A stretch of DNA of 64,000 nucleotides from Bretschneidera sinensis (GCA_023935145.1 CM043698.1:34877001-34941000); one strand, 5' to 3'; counted from the first letter of the stretch, positions 11,346-22,870 are shown. The notes: generated from the sequence alone by a model not told the origin. Translations and numbers: made by a program.

Positions 11346-11861
11346 TTGAATGGTACACAATTTATTACATTAAGAAAAGGAGTATATCTTATATCTTCAG
11401 TTATTGTTAATTATTTCCTTAAGGGCAAATAGTTAAGGAACAATTAATAAGTTAATTATATTATAATTAATACAAATTTTAAAATAATAGTTTATGCTAT
11501 TTAAAGTATTCTTTTTACTTACCAAATATACCTTTATATACATTAGATATATACATTAATTTTCTTCCAGGAAGGACAAATAAAATTACCTTCCTGTGTT
11601 GTTTCCTATACCTGACTGTCCAGGTGACTTTGATGGCTTCAGGTGATTGTGGAAGTACCTCTTGCATTTTGAATTAGCGAAGAGGAATACCTTCATCAAC
11701 AAAATCATTAAAGTAAATACAATTTCAGTCAGTCTCTTGATCCAGAAAATGAAAGAGAAAAGAATTAAAAGGTGAGAACTACATTATTAATTAAGAAATA
11801 TAACTGAACTTCTGAAAACAATACTCACCTAAGAATCAGAGCAGAGCGGACAAATCATTGT
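11346..11861. repeat. Duplicated AT-rich segment, copy A
   Basis: This copy runs from aatggtacacaatttattac through ttaagggcaaatagttaagg to ctaagaatcagagc and gcggacaaatc. It matches 11863-12073 in part and 16157-16524 closely over its second half. No coding function is seen. It lies upstream of the neprosin-family gene, so it could belong to its promoter region. Confidence 0.75.
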
Positions 11862-11862
11862 C

Positions 11863-12073
11863 TTAAGGGCAAATAGTTAAGGAACAATTAATAAGTTAAT
11901 TATATTATAATTAATACAAATTTTAAAATAATAGTTAATGCTATTTAAAAATGGAATGGTACACAATTTATTACATTAAGAAAAGGAGTATATCTTGTAT
12001 CTTCAGTTATTGTTAATCATTGCCTTAAGGGCAAATAGTTAAGGAACAATTAATAAGTTAATTATATTATAAT
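11863..12073. repeat. Duplicated AT-rich segment, copies B and start of C
   Basis: Copy B starts at ttaagggcaaatagttaagg (11863) and jumps at about 11950 to the aatggtacac part. Copy C starts with the same ttaag block at 12025 and is cut at 12073 by the copia insertion. C resumes at 16157. Confidence 0.75.
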
Positions 12074-12253
12074 TATTGAGAATCCTAATAGGATTATTAA
12101 TGAGTGTCCTAGTAGGCTTGAATTACATTTATCTTATCTAATTGTTGTATCCTAGTCCTATTAAACTTAATATTCATAAGTCGATATATTGAGTCAATTG
12201 TATTTTTTCATTTAATTAATAAGAAATAATTTCTTCCATTCTTATTTTCAACA
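12074..12253 (+). repeat. 5' LTR of the copia element
   Basis: It begins TATTGAGAATCC, a mutated form of the 3' LTR start TGTCGAGAATC, and ends TTTTCAACA. Length is 180 bp. Confidence 0.9.
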
Positions 12254-12265
12254 TGGTATCAGAGC
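12254..12265 (+). promoter_or_regulatory. Primer binding site (initiator tRNA-Met)
   Basis: TGGTATCAGAGC abuts the 5' LTR. It is the standard plant copia primer site. Confidence 0.93.
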
Positions 12266-12283
12266 TAGATCTCTCTCGGGATC

Positions 12284-15200
12284 ATGAATAAAATTTCCTT
12301 ATTTCTTTCACACACAAAAAAAAGGCGTTGTTCATCGGGCACTGTTCACCCAGTACTTTTTATCGATACTATTCATCCCCTACAGTTCATCGACGCAGAA
12401 AATTTGATAGGTTCGTACAAAGAAAAATGTTCTCTCTTTCCTCGTTTCTGTATCTTCTGTGTGGAAGAATTTTTTTTAGAAATTCACAATGGAATCCAAA
12501 ACTCTCTAGTGTGTCCCCATCCAAGTCTTCATATTAGCACTTCATTTGGTCGTAGTCGTAAATTTGCTCGTCAATGTACGTACTACCATTGTTCCGAGCA
12601 TACTAGGCAAACGTGTAGGAAGTTAGTTGGTCATAATCGAGATTCACTTCGTCAATGTACGTAATGCCATCGTTCCGAGCATACACAGGAGACGTGTTAG
12701 AAGTTAGTAGGTCATCCCATGGTTGCTAATAATATGACTTTTGATTCTATTGAGTATGGACTTACTTCAAATTTCGTGCCATCAACTTCTACGATGGTTT
12801 CCAAAGATAAGTATGATAAGTTCTTACAGTATAAACCAGACATCTTCCTCAACAGCCCTTTCCACCTAAAAATATGCACCAAAACTTGTCTATCATCTAG
12901 TAACTCTTCATCCAAACCTTGAGTCCTTAACTCAGCATCTTCTAATCATTTGTCAGGTACCACTGATGTTTTCTCTAGTTTTTATCACTTTTCATCTTTG
13001 CCTAATATTACTCTTGCAGATGGATCTAAAACCACTGCTAGTGGCATTAGCATTGTGGACCCTAATTCTTCTATATCTTTATCATCTGTACTTTATGCTC
13101 CATTTTCTCAGTATAATTTGATATCAGTTAGTCAACTTACAAAACGTCTTAATTGTTCTTATCCAGAATTTGAAGACAAAGAAGATAATTGGTGGAAGGC
13201 ATGAATCGGACGGCTTGTATCATTGATCATATCCCATCACCCATTGCTTTCTCGATTGACGTGTCCCCACTTCAGGTACATTGTCGTTTTGGTCATCCGT
13301 CCTTTAAGAAGCTGAAAAAGTTAGTTCCTACTTTGAGTCATGTTTCGTCTTTAGAATGTGAGTCGTGTCAATTGGGTAAGCATAATCGTGTGTCGTTTCC
13401 TTCCCGAATTAATAATCGTGTGTCTAATCCTTTTTTATGTTAGTACATTATGATATTTGGGGTCCAAGTCGTATGACTTCCAAACTTGGATTTCGATATT
13501 TCGTTACATTTGTGGATGATTATTCCAGGCTTACCTGGCTTTATTTAATGAAAGATCATTCTGAGTTGTTTTCTATTTTTTGTGCTTTTTGTGCTGAGAT
13601 AAAAACCCAATTTGACTTATTTGTCAAGACTCTCCGTAGTGACAATGCTCATGAGTATTTTTCTGAGCATTTTACAACTTTCATGACTAAGTCTGGCATT
13701 ATTTATCAGTCATTTTGCTCTCATACATCCCAACAAAATGGGGTTGCAGAGCGAAAAAAATTGTCACCTTATGGGTGCTGCTCGTACTCTCTTATTTCAT
13801 ATGCATGTCCCAAATTATTTTGAAGTGATGTCGTTATGACTGCATGTTACTTAATTAATCGTATGTCATCCTCTATCATTGATGGTCAATCCCCACACTC
13901 TATGCTCTTTCCTAGAGATGTTACCTTCCACTTACCTTCTCATATTTTTAGGTCCGTTTGTTTTGTTCATCAGCTTCGTCTCGGAGTTGACAAACTTGAC
14001 TCACGCTCTATCAAATGTATTTTCTTAGGCTATTCTCCTACACAGAAAAGTTATTGGTGTTATAGTCCATTGCTAAAAAAAACACTTTGTTTGTGCCGAT
14101 GTTACATTCTTTGAGTCTACCCTATATTACTCTGAGTCTCATTCTATCTCCGTTCTAACTGATTCATTTCCTTGTCCATTACCTATTCCCATGCCCATTA
14201 CACAATCAGATCTTCCTCCATTAGTCTCTTCTTCGTCTACTCCTCCGTTGCAAGTTTACTCTCGTCGTCCGCAACCTTCCTCCTCTGCTGCTCCACCAAT
14301 GCTCTCTTGTTGACGGATCTCGATCCTCCTTCATCATTAAATGATGATCGTCCTATTGTTCTTCGTAAAGGTAAACGTTTATGTATTGCTCATCCAATTG
14401 CTAATTTTGTGTCTTATGATTATTTATCTTCTTCATATACTTCCTTTATTGCTTCGATCTCTTATGTTTCTATTCCTAAGTCAATCTCATTCTGGGTGAA
14501 AAACAGCCATGGATGAAAAGATACATGCCTTGAGTATTAATGATACATGGTACTTGGTTCCTCTTCCATCTGGGAAGTTTGTTGTTGGTTGTCGCTGGGT
14601 CTATACTGAAAAGGTTCATCCTGATAGTACTGTTGACATATTAAAAGGTCGCCTAGTAACAAAAAGATATACACAGGTATATGAAATTGGCTATGCTGAG
14701 ACATTCTCTTCGATGGCGAAGATTACGTATGTTCGTGTGTTTATCTCTCTAGTAGTTACTTTTGATTGGCCCCTATATCAATTAGATATGAAAAATGCGT
14801 TTCTAAATGGTGATTTGCAAGAAGAAGTATACATAGAGCAACCACCCGGATTTGTTGCTCAGGGGGGTCTGGGTTAGTATGTCGATTAAAGAAATCTCTA
14901 TATGGATTGAAACAGTCTCCTTGGGCGTGGTTTGGTCGATTCAGTGAAGTAATAATTAATTTTGGTCTCGGCAGATGTGGTGTAGATCATTCTGTATTTT
15001 ATAGTAGAATATTATTGATTATATATGTGGATGATATTATGATCAAGGAAGATGATAAAGATAGAATTCTAGTATTGAAAAAACTCTTGATTACTAAATT
15101 TCAAATAAAGGATTTAAGGCGATTGAGATACTTCTTAGGTATCGAGGTTGCTAGAACTCGTCATTGTGTTTCTTTATCTCTGCGCAAATATGTTCTTGAT

Positions 15201-15851
15201 TTGTTGACTGATACTGAAATGTTAGGATGTAAGCTTATAGATAGTCTTATAGATCCTAACACAAAACTTGCGGTTGATCAAGGTGACTTATTATCTGATC
15301 CAGGGCAATATAGACATTTGGTTGGAAAATTGAATTATTTGACTGTTACTAGACCTGATATTTCATTTGCAAACAGTGTAGTTAGTCAATTTCTTGATAC
15401 TCCACGAACTATTCATTGGGATGTTATTTGAATTTTAAGATATCTTAAGAGTGCTCCTGGTCATGATTTACTTTATCAAAATCATGATCATGCTCAAATT
15501 GAAAGTTATAGTGATGCAAATTGGGCCAATTCTCCATCGGATAGAAGGTCCACTACTGAATATTGTGTATTTGTTGGAGGTAATTTAGTATCATGGAAAA
15601 GTAAGAAGCAAATTGTGGTTGTTAGGTTGAGTGCTGAATCCGAATATAGAGCAATTACACATACTATCTATGAGATGGTTTGGCTATGGCAGTTGTCAAC
15701 AGAACTTAGAGTTAACCAGTCAAGTCCTATGAGCTTGGTGTGTGACGATCAAACAGCTATTCATATTGCAAATAATCTAGTGTTTCATGAGAAAACTAAA
15801 TATATCGAAATTGATTATCATTTGTTCGATAAAAACTTCTACAAAATGTGA
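12284..15851 (+). pseudogene. Gag-Pol remnant of the copia element
   Basis: Most of gag is missing: only about 300 bp separate the primer site from a degenerate zinc knuckle (12570-12610), whose second Cys is Tyr. The protease motif is degraded to SGTTD at about 12953. Integrase runs from about 13200 to 13800, with the zinc-binding HxxxH/CxxC part, VHYDIWG, TLRSDNAHEY and SQQNGVAERK. Reverse transcriptase spans about 14520-15430, with WYLVPLPSGK, LDMKNAFLNGDLQEEVYIEQ and YVDDI near 15024. RNase H spans about 15490-15850, with YSDANWA and LSAESEYRA. At least eight frame breaks or stops occur, so it is non-functional. Confidence 0.9.
12571..12732 (+). repeat. 81-bp tandem duplication of the zinc-knuckle region
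   Basis: Two copies start at tcaatgtacgta (12571 and 12652). Each encodes a degenerate Cys-His box followed by KLVGH. The period is a multiple of three. The second copy has an in-frame stop. Confidence 0.7.
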
Positions 15852-15980
15852 TTAGTACCAGACATATGAAGTCGACATATTAGTTAGCAGATTTATTTAC
15901 TAAATCATTGGATGGTTCTCGAGTTCGATTTATTTGTAACAAGGGTGCATATGATATCTATGCTCCAACTTGAGAGGGAG

Positions 15981-16156
15981 TGTCGAGAATCTTAATAGGA
16001 TTATTAGTGTCCTAGTAGGGTTGGATTATATTTATCGTATCTAATTATTGTATCCTAGTCCTATTAAACTTGGTATTCATAAGTCTATAAATTGGGTCAA
16101 TTGTATTCTTTCATTCAATTAATAAGACATAATTTCTTTCATTCTTATTTTCAACA
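15981..16156 (+). repeat. 3' LTR of the copia element
   Basis: It begins TGTCGAGAATC after the polypurine tract and ends TTTTCAACA. Length is 176 bp. Confidence 0.9.
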
Positions 16157-16524
16157 ATAATTAATACAAATTTTAAAATAGTAGTTAATGTTATTTAAAA
16201 TATTCTTTTTACTTACCAAATATACCGTTATATACATTACATGTATACATTAATTTTCTTGGACAAATAAAATTACCTCTTGTGTTGTTTCCCGTATATG
16301 ACCGTCCAGGTGACTTTGATGGCTTCAGGTGATTGTGGAAGTACCTCTTGCATTTTGAATTAGTGAAGAGGAATACCTTCGTCAAAAGTAAATACAATTT
16401 CAGTCAGTCTCTTGACCCAGAAAATGAAAGAAAATAATAGAAAGGTGAGAACTACATTATTAATTAAGAAATATAACTGAACTTCTGAAAACAATACTCA
16501 CCTAAGAATCAGAGCGGACAAATC
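16157..16524. repeat. Duplicated AT-rich segment, rest of copy C
   Basis: It is the continuation of the copy interrupted at 12073. It matches 11466-11858 over its length up to gcggacaaatc, with scattered substitutions and small gaps. Confidence 0.75.
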
Positions 16525-17840
16525 TGATACCTTTACCGGGATAAAACAAGCACCAGCAAAGCAGCAAGGGATTACAAGCACCGGCGAAGCAGCAAAGTCA
16601 AGAGCTTAAAACAGAAGACTAGATTTTACTAGGGTGAGGTGGATTGTATGCACTGCAGCTTGCCAGATTCCACTACACTAATGAGTGTTGCATACAGGTT
16701 TCCACAAAATGCCCGAACAAATTCAAATTAAGGTAGCTTTTCAAACATGTTTTCGACTAGATCAACATTCTTCATTGTAAGTATTCTAGTTTCTTCTCCT
16801 TAAATAAAAATTATGTTCGTGAAACCAGTGGAAGAAGAAACACTATAAAGAACTAAGTTCACAAAAACAGAGGAATTTTTTTATCAATTCGATGCAGAGG
16901 GGAAGGGGATCCAAACCTTGAGTACTTGATTTAGAAGTTCTAGCTCTCTTTTAAGAAGTTAACAGTTGATAAACTCATTTAACTTGGTTTACTTACGTTT
17001 CTAGCACTTAAGTCTTTCTTTTCCGCACACCAAAAAAAAACTTTTTTAGGATAAATGAGAAAAAATTGTTTATCCAGAAATAATAAAGCAGAGCAACTGC
17101 TAAAAACAAAACAAACTGAGGCATAGCTCAGACTAAGTTTTTAAACCAACAGAAACAGAGATCAAACCCCAATTAGCAGCAACATTACAGTCAACTTGAG
17201 CAGAATTATCAAGACTGAGAATTGTATTCCTAATATCAGTGGCTACAAACTCCAGAATTTGATCACCACTGTGGCATACATTTGACACCCCAATATAACA
17301 AGCAACTGACTTTATCGACCACGGTCCATTGAAAAATCATCCAAAAGAAAATTTTGAGATTTACATGTTCAAGAATGAATCTTAGTGAAGGTAATTAAAT
17401 GAGATCAAGCCCATTTAAGCTACCCTATTGAGAACAAACTTACTTGTCACAATAAGGCTAGTAATGCAACATAAATCCTTAAATAATCAATAGCTACAAA
17501 AGTAAGGGAAACTTTGCTAATTAGGATCTGTAAAGTTCAATCAATCACTTTAAAATTTGAATAAAACATTTGTGACGGATGCATAGTTGTTATCTCTTTG
17601 GTCAGATACAATACCAAAGTAGCCCTTTTACCATTGATATAAAAAAACACATGTTTGAATATGATTCATAAATGTTCCACTACTTAAAATTTCATCAGCA
17701 ATACAGGTAGGAGAATGTTCCCATACAACAAACTTTGATTTCTCCTAATAGAACATGCACTATGGACATCTACATAGACAATCCTCACCACTTAAAAGAC
17801 TGGAACATAGCAGGTTGCTGTTGTAGGTATTACTATCTGC
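16525..17840. other. Intergenic DNA downstream of the RFC2 pseudogene
   Basis: No exon was recognised. The part just below 17840 may correspond to the old 3' UTR of RFC2. Confidence 0.35.
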
Positions 17841-19123
17841 CTAGGCTGCTTTAGCTGTTTCACGCACTTGGGCAAGCTTAGCCAAAAGACCACATAGCTG
17901 AAGATATGAACCAACTCTATTGCAGATTCTCATATGTGCAAACCCAGTCTCCTGCAAACAAAACAAAAATGATGATGACTGTGACAAAGAGTAGAAGACT
18001 AAATTTTGAAGACAAAAATGAAATAACGAGCCTGGTATGATATATACACCTTCATGAATTCCAATTTCAGGTACTCAGTCATGTCATAATTTTTAATGAT
18101 ACGGAAAAGAGTTGTGATAATGTCAGTGGGAAAATAACCCAAATTACTCAGTTCAGGCTGTCATCCACTGATCCACTTAGTTAGCTCATTAAACACATGG
18201 AATTTTTAAGTAGATAGAGTACAATTTAACCAAAAGCTTATAGTATCTCAGTAACAATGTAACCCAGCACAAACAAGGGGGAAATCATATTAGTCCAATA
18301 AACTTAATGGCTTACAAATTTGGGTTTAACCCATTTATATTAAATAACCTATATATTTCCTTTTTTTCCCTGCATTTTCAACCAATCCGTAGATGATGCT
18401 AAGCCAACTAGACACAGATTATGCACATCATGATTGAAAGCTAGAGATTAGCACTAGCAAGTCTCCAGTGTTATCACTGTTATTAGGTGTGATCTCCATT
18501 ACAACCAGTTTCCTTAATCCCATTACATAAAGCAGTTTTCTTATTAGACAGCCAAAGGGTAATTTCTTGCTGGATTTTGTATGTCTAAAATATATTACTC
18601 CTATCAAGCAAAAAAAATAGCGAAAGAAAAGCACAAGCACAAATATGCCAAAATTTCTTTGACTAGTTTAACCCAAAAAAAAAAACTCCCTATATAAAGT
18701 ACCTCCACAATATTTAAGATAGCAATAAGGAAAATGCTTACAGATATGCATGCTAACAAAAAATATAACTGTTTTTACCATTTTTGAAATGACTATTTCC
18801 TTCTCTCCGCCTTCACTCTCTGCAGTAAACAGTCATACCCCCCCCCCCCCCCCCCCAAACCACTTAATCCAAAACTCACATCAACAGTAGTAGCCACAAA
18901 TTTAATCAAACCCATTAAAATTCTCGATTAATATAGTGGATTAGGATTAGGGGATACTAAAACGTGCTTAAAACATAGTAAATAAGAACAAGAGATGATC
19001 GTTCAGATAGGATTAAATTAGGCATGTTGCCATCCCGACTATATCGACGATTTTGTTGGGTCTGTACTTCTCTACCCATGGGACATCGTAGCTGCTATTG
19101 CTCGTTGAAGACGACGACGCCAT
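17841..19123 (-). pseudogene. Replication factor C subunit 2-like pseudogene (ATPase core missing)
   Basis: RFC2 is a subunit of the RFC clamp loader that loads PCNA in the nucleus. The first exon (19123-19004) reads MASSSSTSNSSYDVPWVEKY followed by RPNKIVDIVG. It then jumps to the codons for GNMPNLILS in another frame: about 40 nt are lost and a stop follows (GMATCLI*). The last two exons are intact: 18157-18050 (PELSNLGYFPTDIITTLFRI to LKLEFMK) and 17951-17841 (ETGFAHMRICNRVGSYLQLC to VRETAKAA, TAG). Everything between, including Walker A, Walker B and the arginine finger, is absent. The roughly 850 bp between the pieces have no coding match. Splice sites around the last intron are normal, so this is a DNA-level copy or decayed gene, not a retrocopy. 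Confidence 0.87.
18838..18856. repeat. Poly-C tract (19 C)
   Basis: A long uninterrupted run of C within the RFC2 pseudogene interval; likely variable in length. Confidence 0.8.
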
Positions 19124-20150
19124 TGTTCTTTTTTGAAGAGTAGATTTCAGTCTCCTGATCAGTCCCTTGTAAAGAAACCCTCACTGAACTATTTTATCTT
19201 TATTTCCGCCGAAATGCCTCCTTTTATTTGGAGGGAAAATAACCTGAGTTTTGACTATTGACATATGGAATGTAGTTTTCTTTCGTTGAAGGGCTTGTGA
19301 AATAGTGAAAATGCAGTTTGGGGCTTTTGTTGGACAAAATTGTTTCAGCGACACCTGCAATTTTTTTTGTTTTGTCATGTGTTCACTCTGGTTTTTGAGG
19401 GAGATAATAAATTACGCATGTCTTGATGGACTCCATTTTCCTTTTTTAATAAAATGAGAAGAGTGAAGATGTAGTCTCTATCAATACAATATGAGTGTCT
19501 TAGGGCTTTTTTGTTTTCGGTTTTCAATGTTCGAAACTTGTTTTCGAAAAGAGGTTCTGAAAATGATTTTTTGATGTTTTCTGAAGAAAACATGCTTGGA
19601 TAACTGTAATTCAAAAACTGTTTTCAAAACTGAAAACAGTGAAATGTTGTTTGGATAATCTTATTTTGAAACTGTTTTGAAAATAGAAAACTGTTTAGAT
19701 TACACCTTCTTGTAATTGTTTTCAGTGTTCATTTTAAATTTTAATATCTAAAATTAATTTTACTTTTTTAATGATATCTTAATTTAGATTAAATGTAACT
19801 TTATAGTGTCCATAAGTTTCTAAAATTATTTTTTATAATTTTAAGTTGGACAAAGTATAAAGAAAAAAATAAGAATCAAAATTGCTTTAAAAATATATGA
19901 CTAAAAATATGAATAAGAGAGAGTAGTTACTAGTTCAATAGTTTTCATAATAAAAAGAAATAATTATTCCATAACACCAAAAATGTTGTTTTCGTAACAA
20001 TTATTGAATTTTTTGAAAACACGAGCCAAATATATTTTAACAATTTTATACTTTTTTTGTAATTCTTTATCAAAATTAATTTTAATAATGTCTTTCTGGT
20101 TTTAACAACCTGTTTGTGATGCCAAGTGCGATGCAGTAACGACAAGTAAA
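19124..20150. other. Intergenic DNA with a TE-like TTTTC-rich stretch
   Basis: From about 19500 the sequence repeats words such as gttttcggttttcaatg and aaaactgttttcaaaactg, which resemble the ends of common dicot DNA-transposon repeats, possibly hAT-like. The string tttgtaattctttatcaa near 20055 recurs near 21018. No exon is seen. Confidence 0.35.
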
Positions 20151-22326
20151 AATGAGAATGCTAAAGGGTATGTCAAGAATCGAAAATCAATATATAAGTT
20201 GCATCTTAACTTATATAAGGTATGGATGTATTCAAAACCATATCATATCAATGATCAAATCTTCCTGTTTGCCCCCCAGGAACATGCTGCAAACAAGTTC
20301 CAAGTTTTCTAATGAGCAAGACCGTGAAGTCCAGCTTTTGTACTTATGCTTCATAGCAGGAATATCACTAGACACGACAAGTTGAAACAGTTCAGTAAAT
20401 GATGGAATAAGAATTCCTTAGTCATGAAATAAAGACCTGATATTAGTTACAAATGATCTCGGCTCCTAAAGTCTTAACATAAGCAAAGCAGAAATATACA
20501 ATCCAAGCAATGGATCAACTGAGCCACCAAGACAAAAACCAATATGCATAGAAATTAGCTTCTTTATCGCCAATCTTGAATAGTGGCAAACCTTACTAGA
20601 TGCCCTGAGACCAAGATGCATGAAGACAGTCTGCTCCACAGCTTTACAGATGTGTAGGCATTGATGATTCTATCCACTCATAAGACCTTACAACAAGACC
20701 ATATGTGGCAACAATATGTGAAGTACTGTACTTTGCCAGCAATGCTTAACGCACTCCCTCAATTTAGCTTTTGAGAAAATCCTTCAAAGAAAACAGAGGA
20801 AGCCCATCCTACAAAACACAAATTGAAAGAATAAGACATCCATCTGGATCCCATCACTTCAGGTCAATTATTTTCATGTGCTGCAACTACAACAGTCTCA
20901 GCCCAACCAACACATCTCCCAACTTCATCCAGCAGGTTGGCTAGGGCATGTAATTTTTTTATAAGTAGACTAGGGCATGTAATAGTGACTTATAAATAAT
21001 TTAATGTTATACTTCTTTTTGTAATTCTTTATCAAAATTAATTTTAATAACGACCAGCCAATTCACTACATAAGTAATTCCTAACAAAAAGTAATGACCA
21101 TAAAGTCTCTGAAAGAAATAAGAATGATCTCTTAGATATCAAAATATAAGTATATAACTATTCAATTGAAATTCTCTACATAAGTACTGCAAAATCTCAT
21201 TCCATGCGAGACGAAGACAACAACAGCACTAATACAAATCCGACATTTTCAGGTAAGGCTATGGCAGCAGCTACACGAGAACAAAATCAACTAGGATATG
21301 TGATGAACATTCTAAAGCATAGTTAACTATTCAATTCTGATACTACAAGGATAACAACTGCATATGCTAATAAAAGACAAGGTAAGAAACACGGCCCTAA
21401 AATGTTCCATCTACATACGTAGTTAAGAAACACGTGTTACTTGCCCAGCTCTTGACTTAAGTATTGTCTAACAACTGTAGTCTGTTGTATCAGCCTTTCC
21501 ATTGCTGTGCAGTTTGGAAGGTTTGCATGTGCTGACATCATTCACGAACCACAAGAAAATAGTGAATTAAAGAATCGAACATAACACACGTAACACAATC
21601 AGTGAACATATATTCGTATAGCATCCTATAAAGAAATCTGTTTAGGAAAAGGTGGAAAAACCAACCAAGAATTGCACAGTTCAAATTATCTACAACATGC
21701 TACCGATACTCCAAGCTGAGTAGATGAAACATTGGGGATTTCTCTGGTTCTTCATAAGCTAGCAAAGCCATGAAATCCTGCAGCAGTGGCAAACTGTTTT
21801 TCTTTCTCTGATAGAGAACCAAACAAATGCAACAGATATTAAAATAATTTGCCAAGAGAAGAAACATACTTCAAGCTTTTCAACATAATTTTGTACCTTC
21901 CTAAATGGGGTCAATTTAGTCTGAGCAAATTCCAAAGCTTCTATGCTGCCATAGAAAAGGGAAAACTTCAGGTGAAGGAAATATGTAATTCATATTTCTC
22001 AAGATGTAATAGCTATGTGGCAACCCCAAGCTCCTCTAAAGTAGCGCACAACTCTTCTCAATAAACACCCAAACACAGGTCAACATCTCAAAGAAATTCG
22101 ATTAAACAGCAGTATAAAAAAAAAAGTCACAACTTTATTTCAGAGGACTAAAAATAGAAATTATTTGACAGTATTAAGATATTGCTAGCTTATTGACCAT
22201 AAGAAACTTGTAAACACTACACACACCACAACAAATACAAATATAGAAGCAAACAAATAGGCTCAAGTGGAGGAGGAAAGTATTGTGAGCTGTCAATTAA
22301 GCAGAGAGAGAGGGAGGGAGAGTAAC
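20151..22326. other. Non-coding interval between the RFC2 and SmD1 fragments
   Basis: It was searched for the remaining SmD1 exons (the GVDISMNTHLK region and the Gly-Arg tail) and for the missing RFC2 ATPase exons. None was found. A piece of about 60 bp (21000-21055) repeats 20040-20098. Confidence 0.4.
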
Positions 22327-22560
22327 CTGTGATGGTGCCATGGACGACAGTTCCGTTCTTGAGTTCGATCGACACAGTCTCATTGTTCAACTTCATCAAA
22401 AACCTAAAAGATTTTCCATATAACAAAAATAAAAGAAATAACACAAAAAGAGGCAATGAAGTTTAGGTCATTAACATCATTATGGAAATTGTTATTTTGC
22501 GAGTAATATGTGCAGAACAAATCAAGTTATACAACAAGAAAAATACCAGACGAGCTTCAT
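22327..22560 (-). pseudogene. snRNP core protein SmD1 fragment, exons 1-2 only
   Basis: SmD1 is a core Sm-ring protein of spliceosomal snRNPs. Exon 1 (22560-22547) encodes MKLV plus a split codon before a GT donor. Exon 2 (22403-22327) follows an AG acceptor and encodes [18 protein letters not shown] then VVHGTIT, ending in a split Gly codon before a GT donor. These match the first 30 residues of the highly conserved SmD1. Two oddities are seen. The split fifth codon gives Trp where SmD1 has Arg. The remaining exons, which hold the second Sm motif and the Gly-Arg tail, are not found within 4 kb downstream. It is therefore probably a non-functional duplicate or captured fragment. Confidence 0.8.
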
Positions 22561-22870
22561 CTTTGAGCAGAGAGAAGCCGAGAAAAAATCGACACTCATT
22601 GCCCTGCGTATCCCCACCAAAAACCCCAAACCCAGCACCACCACCACCGAGAAATCCGCGCCTCGCTCACATTGGACAACCAGTTGGCATCTCCACCGTT
22701 GCCAAACATCTCCCCGCTCGAGTCCATCGCGGCGACGGGCAAATCCGAGCACATGCCATACGGCGCGGATGCCCCCACGGAGTAGCAGCTCAGGGAGACG
22801 GGCTTATTGCTGCGGCTGGTGTTGTTGTTGATGTCATCGTCGACGAGGGAGAGAAGAGAGCATATACAGA
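22561..22870 (-). other. GC-rich coding-like block upstream of the SmD1 fragment
   Basis: The minus strand has an open frame from about 22850 to 22600 containing SLLSLVDDDINNNTSRSNKP and then ASAPYGMCSDLPVAAMDSSG. GC content is far above that of the surroundings. No start codon is needed for the frame and no family is recognised. The plus strand is also open here, so coding status is uncertain. It could be a fragment of another gene joined to the SmD1 leader. Confidence 0.3.

Larger units (their letters stand above)
12074..16156 (+). mobile_element. Ty1/copia LTR retrotransposon, decayed
   Basis: The element is 4,083 bp with LTRs at 12074-12253 and 15981-16156. The target duplication is ATAAT at 12069-12073 and 16157-16161. 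The primer site TGGTATCAGAGC (initiator tRNA-Met) follows the 5' LTR and the polypurine tract TGAGAGGGAG precedes the 3' LTR. Inside, in copia order, are a zinc knuckle, protease remnant, integrase, reverse transcriptase and RNase H, all interrupted by stops and frameshifts. A hand alignment of the LTRs gives about 17 substitutions plus a 4-bp gap over about 176 bp, roughly 90% identity, so the insertion is not recent. Confidence 0.93.

Noticed and set aside
12719..12922. Independent gene in the copia interior
   Set aside because: It sits between the zinc knuckle and protease remnants in copia order and belongs to the decayed polyprotein region.
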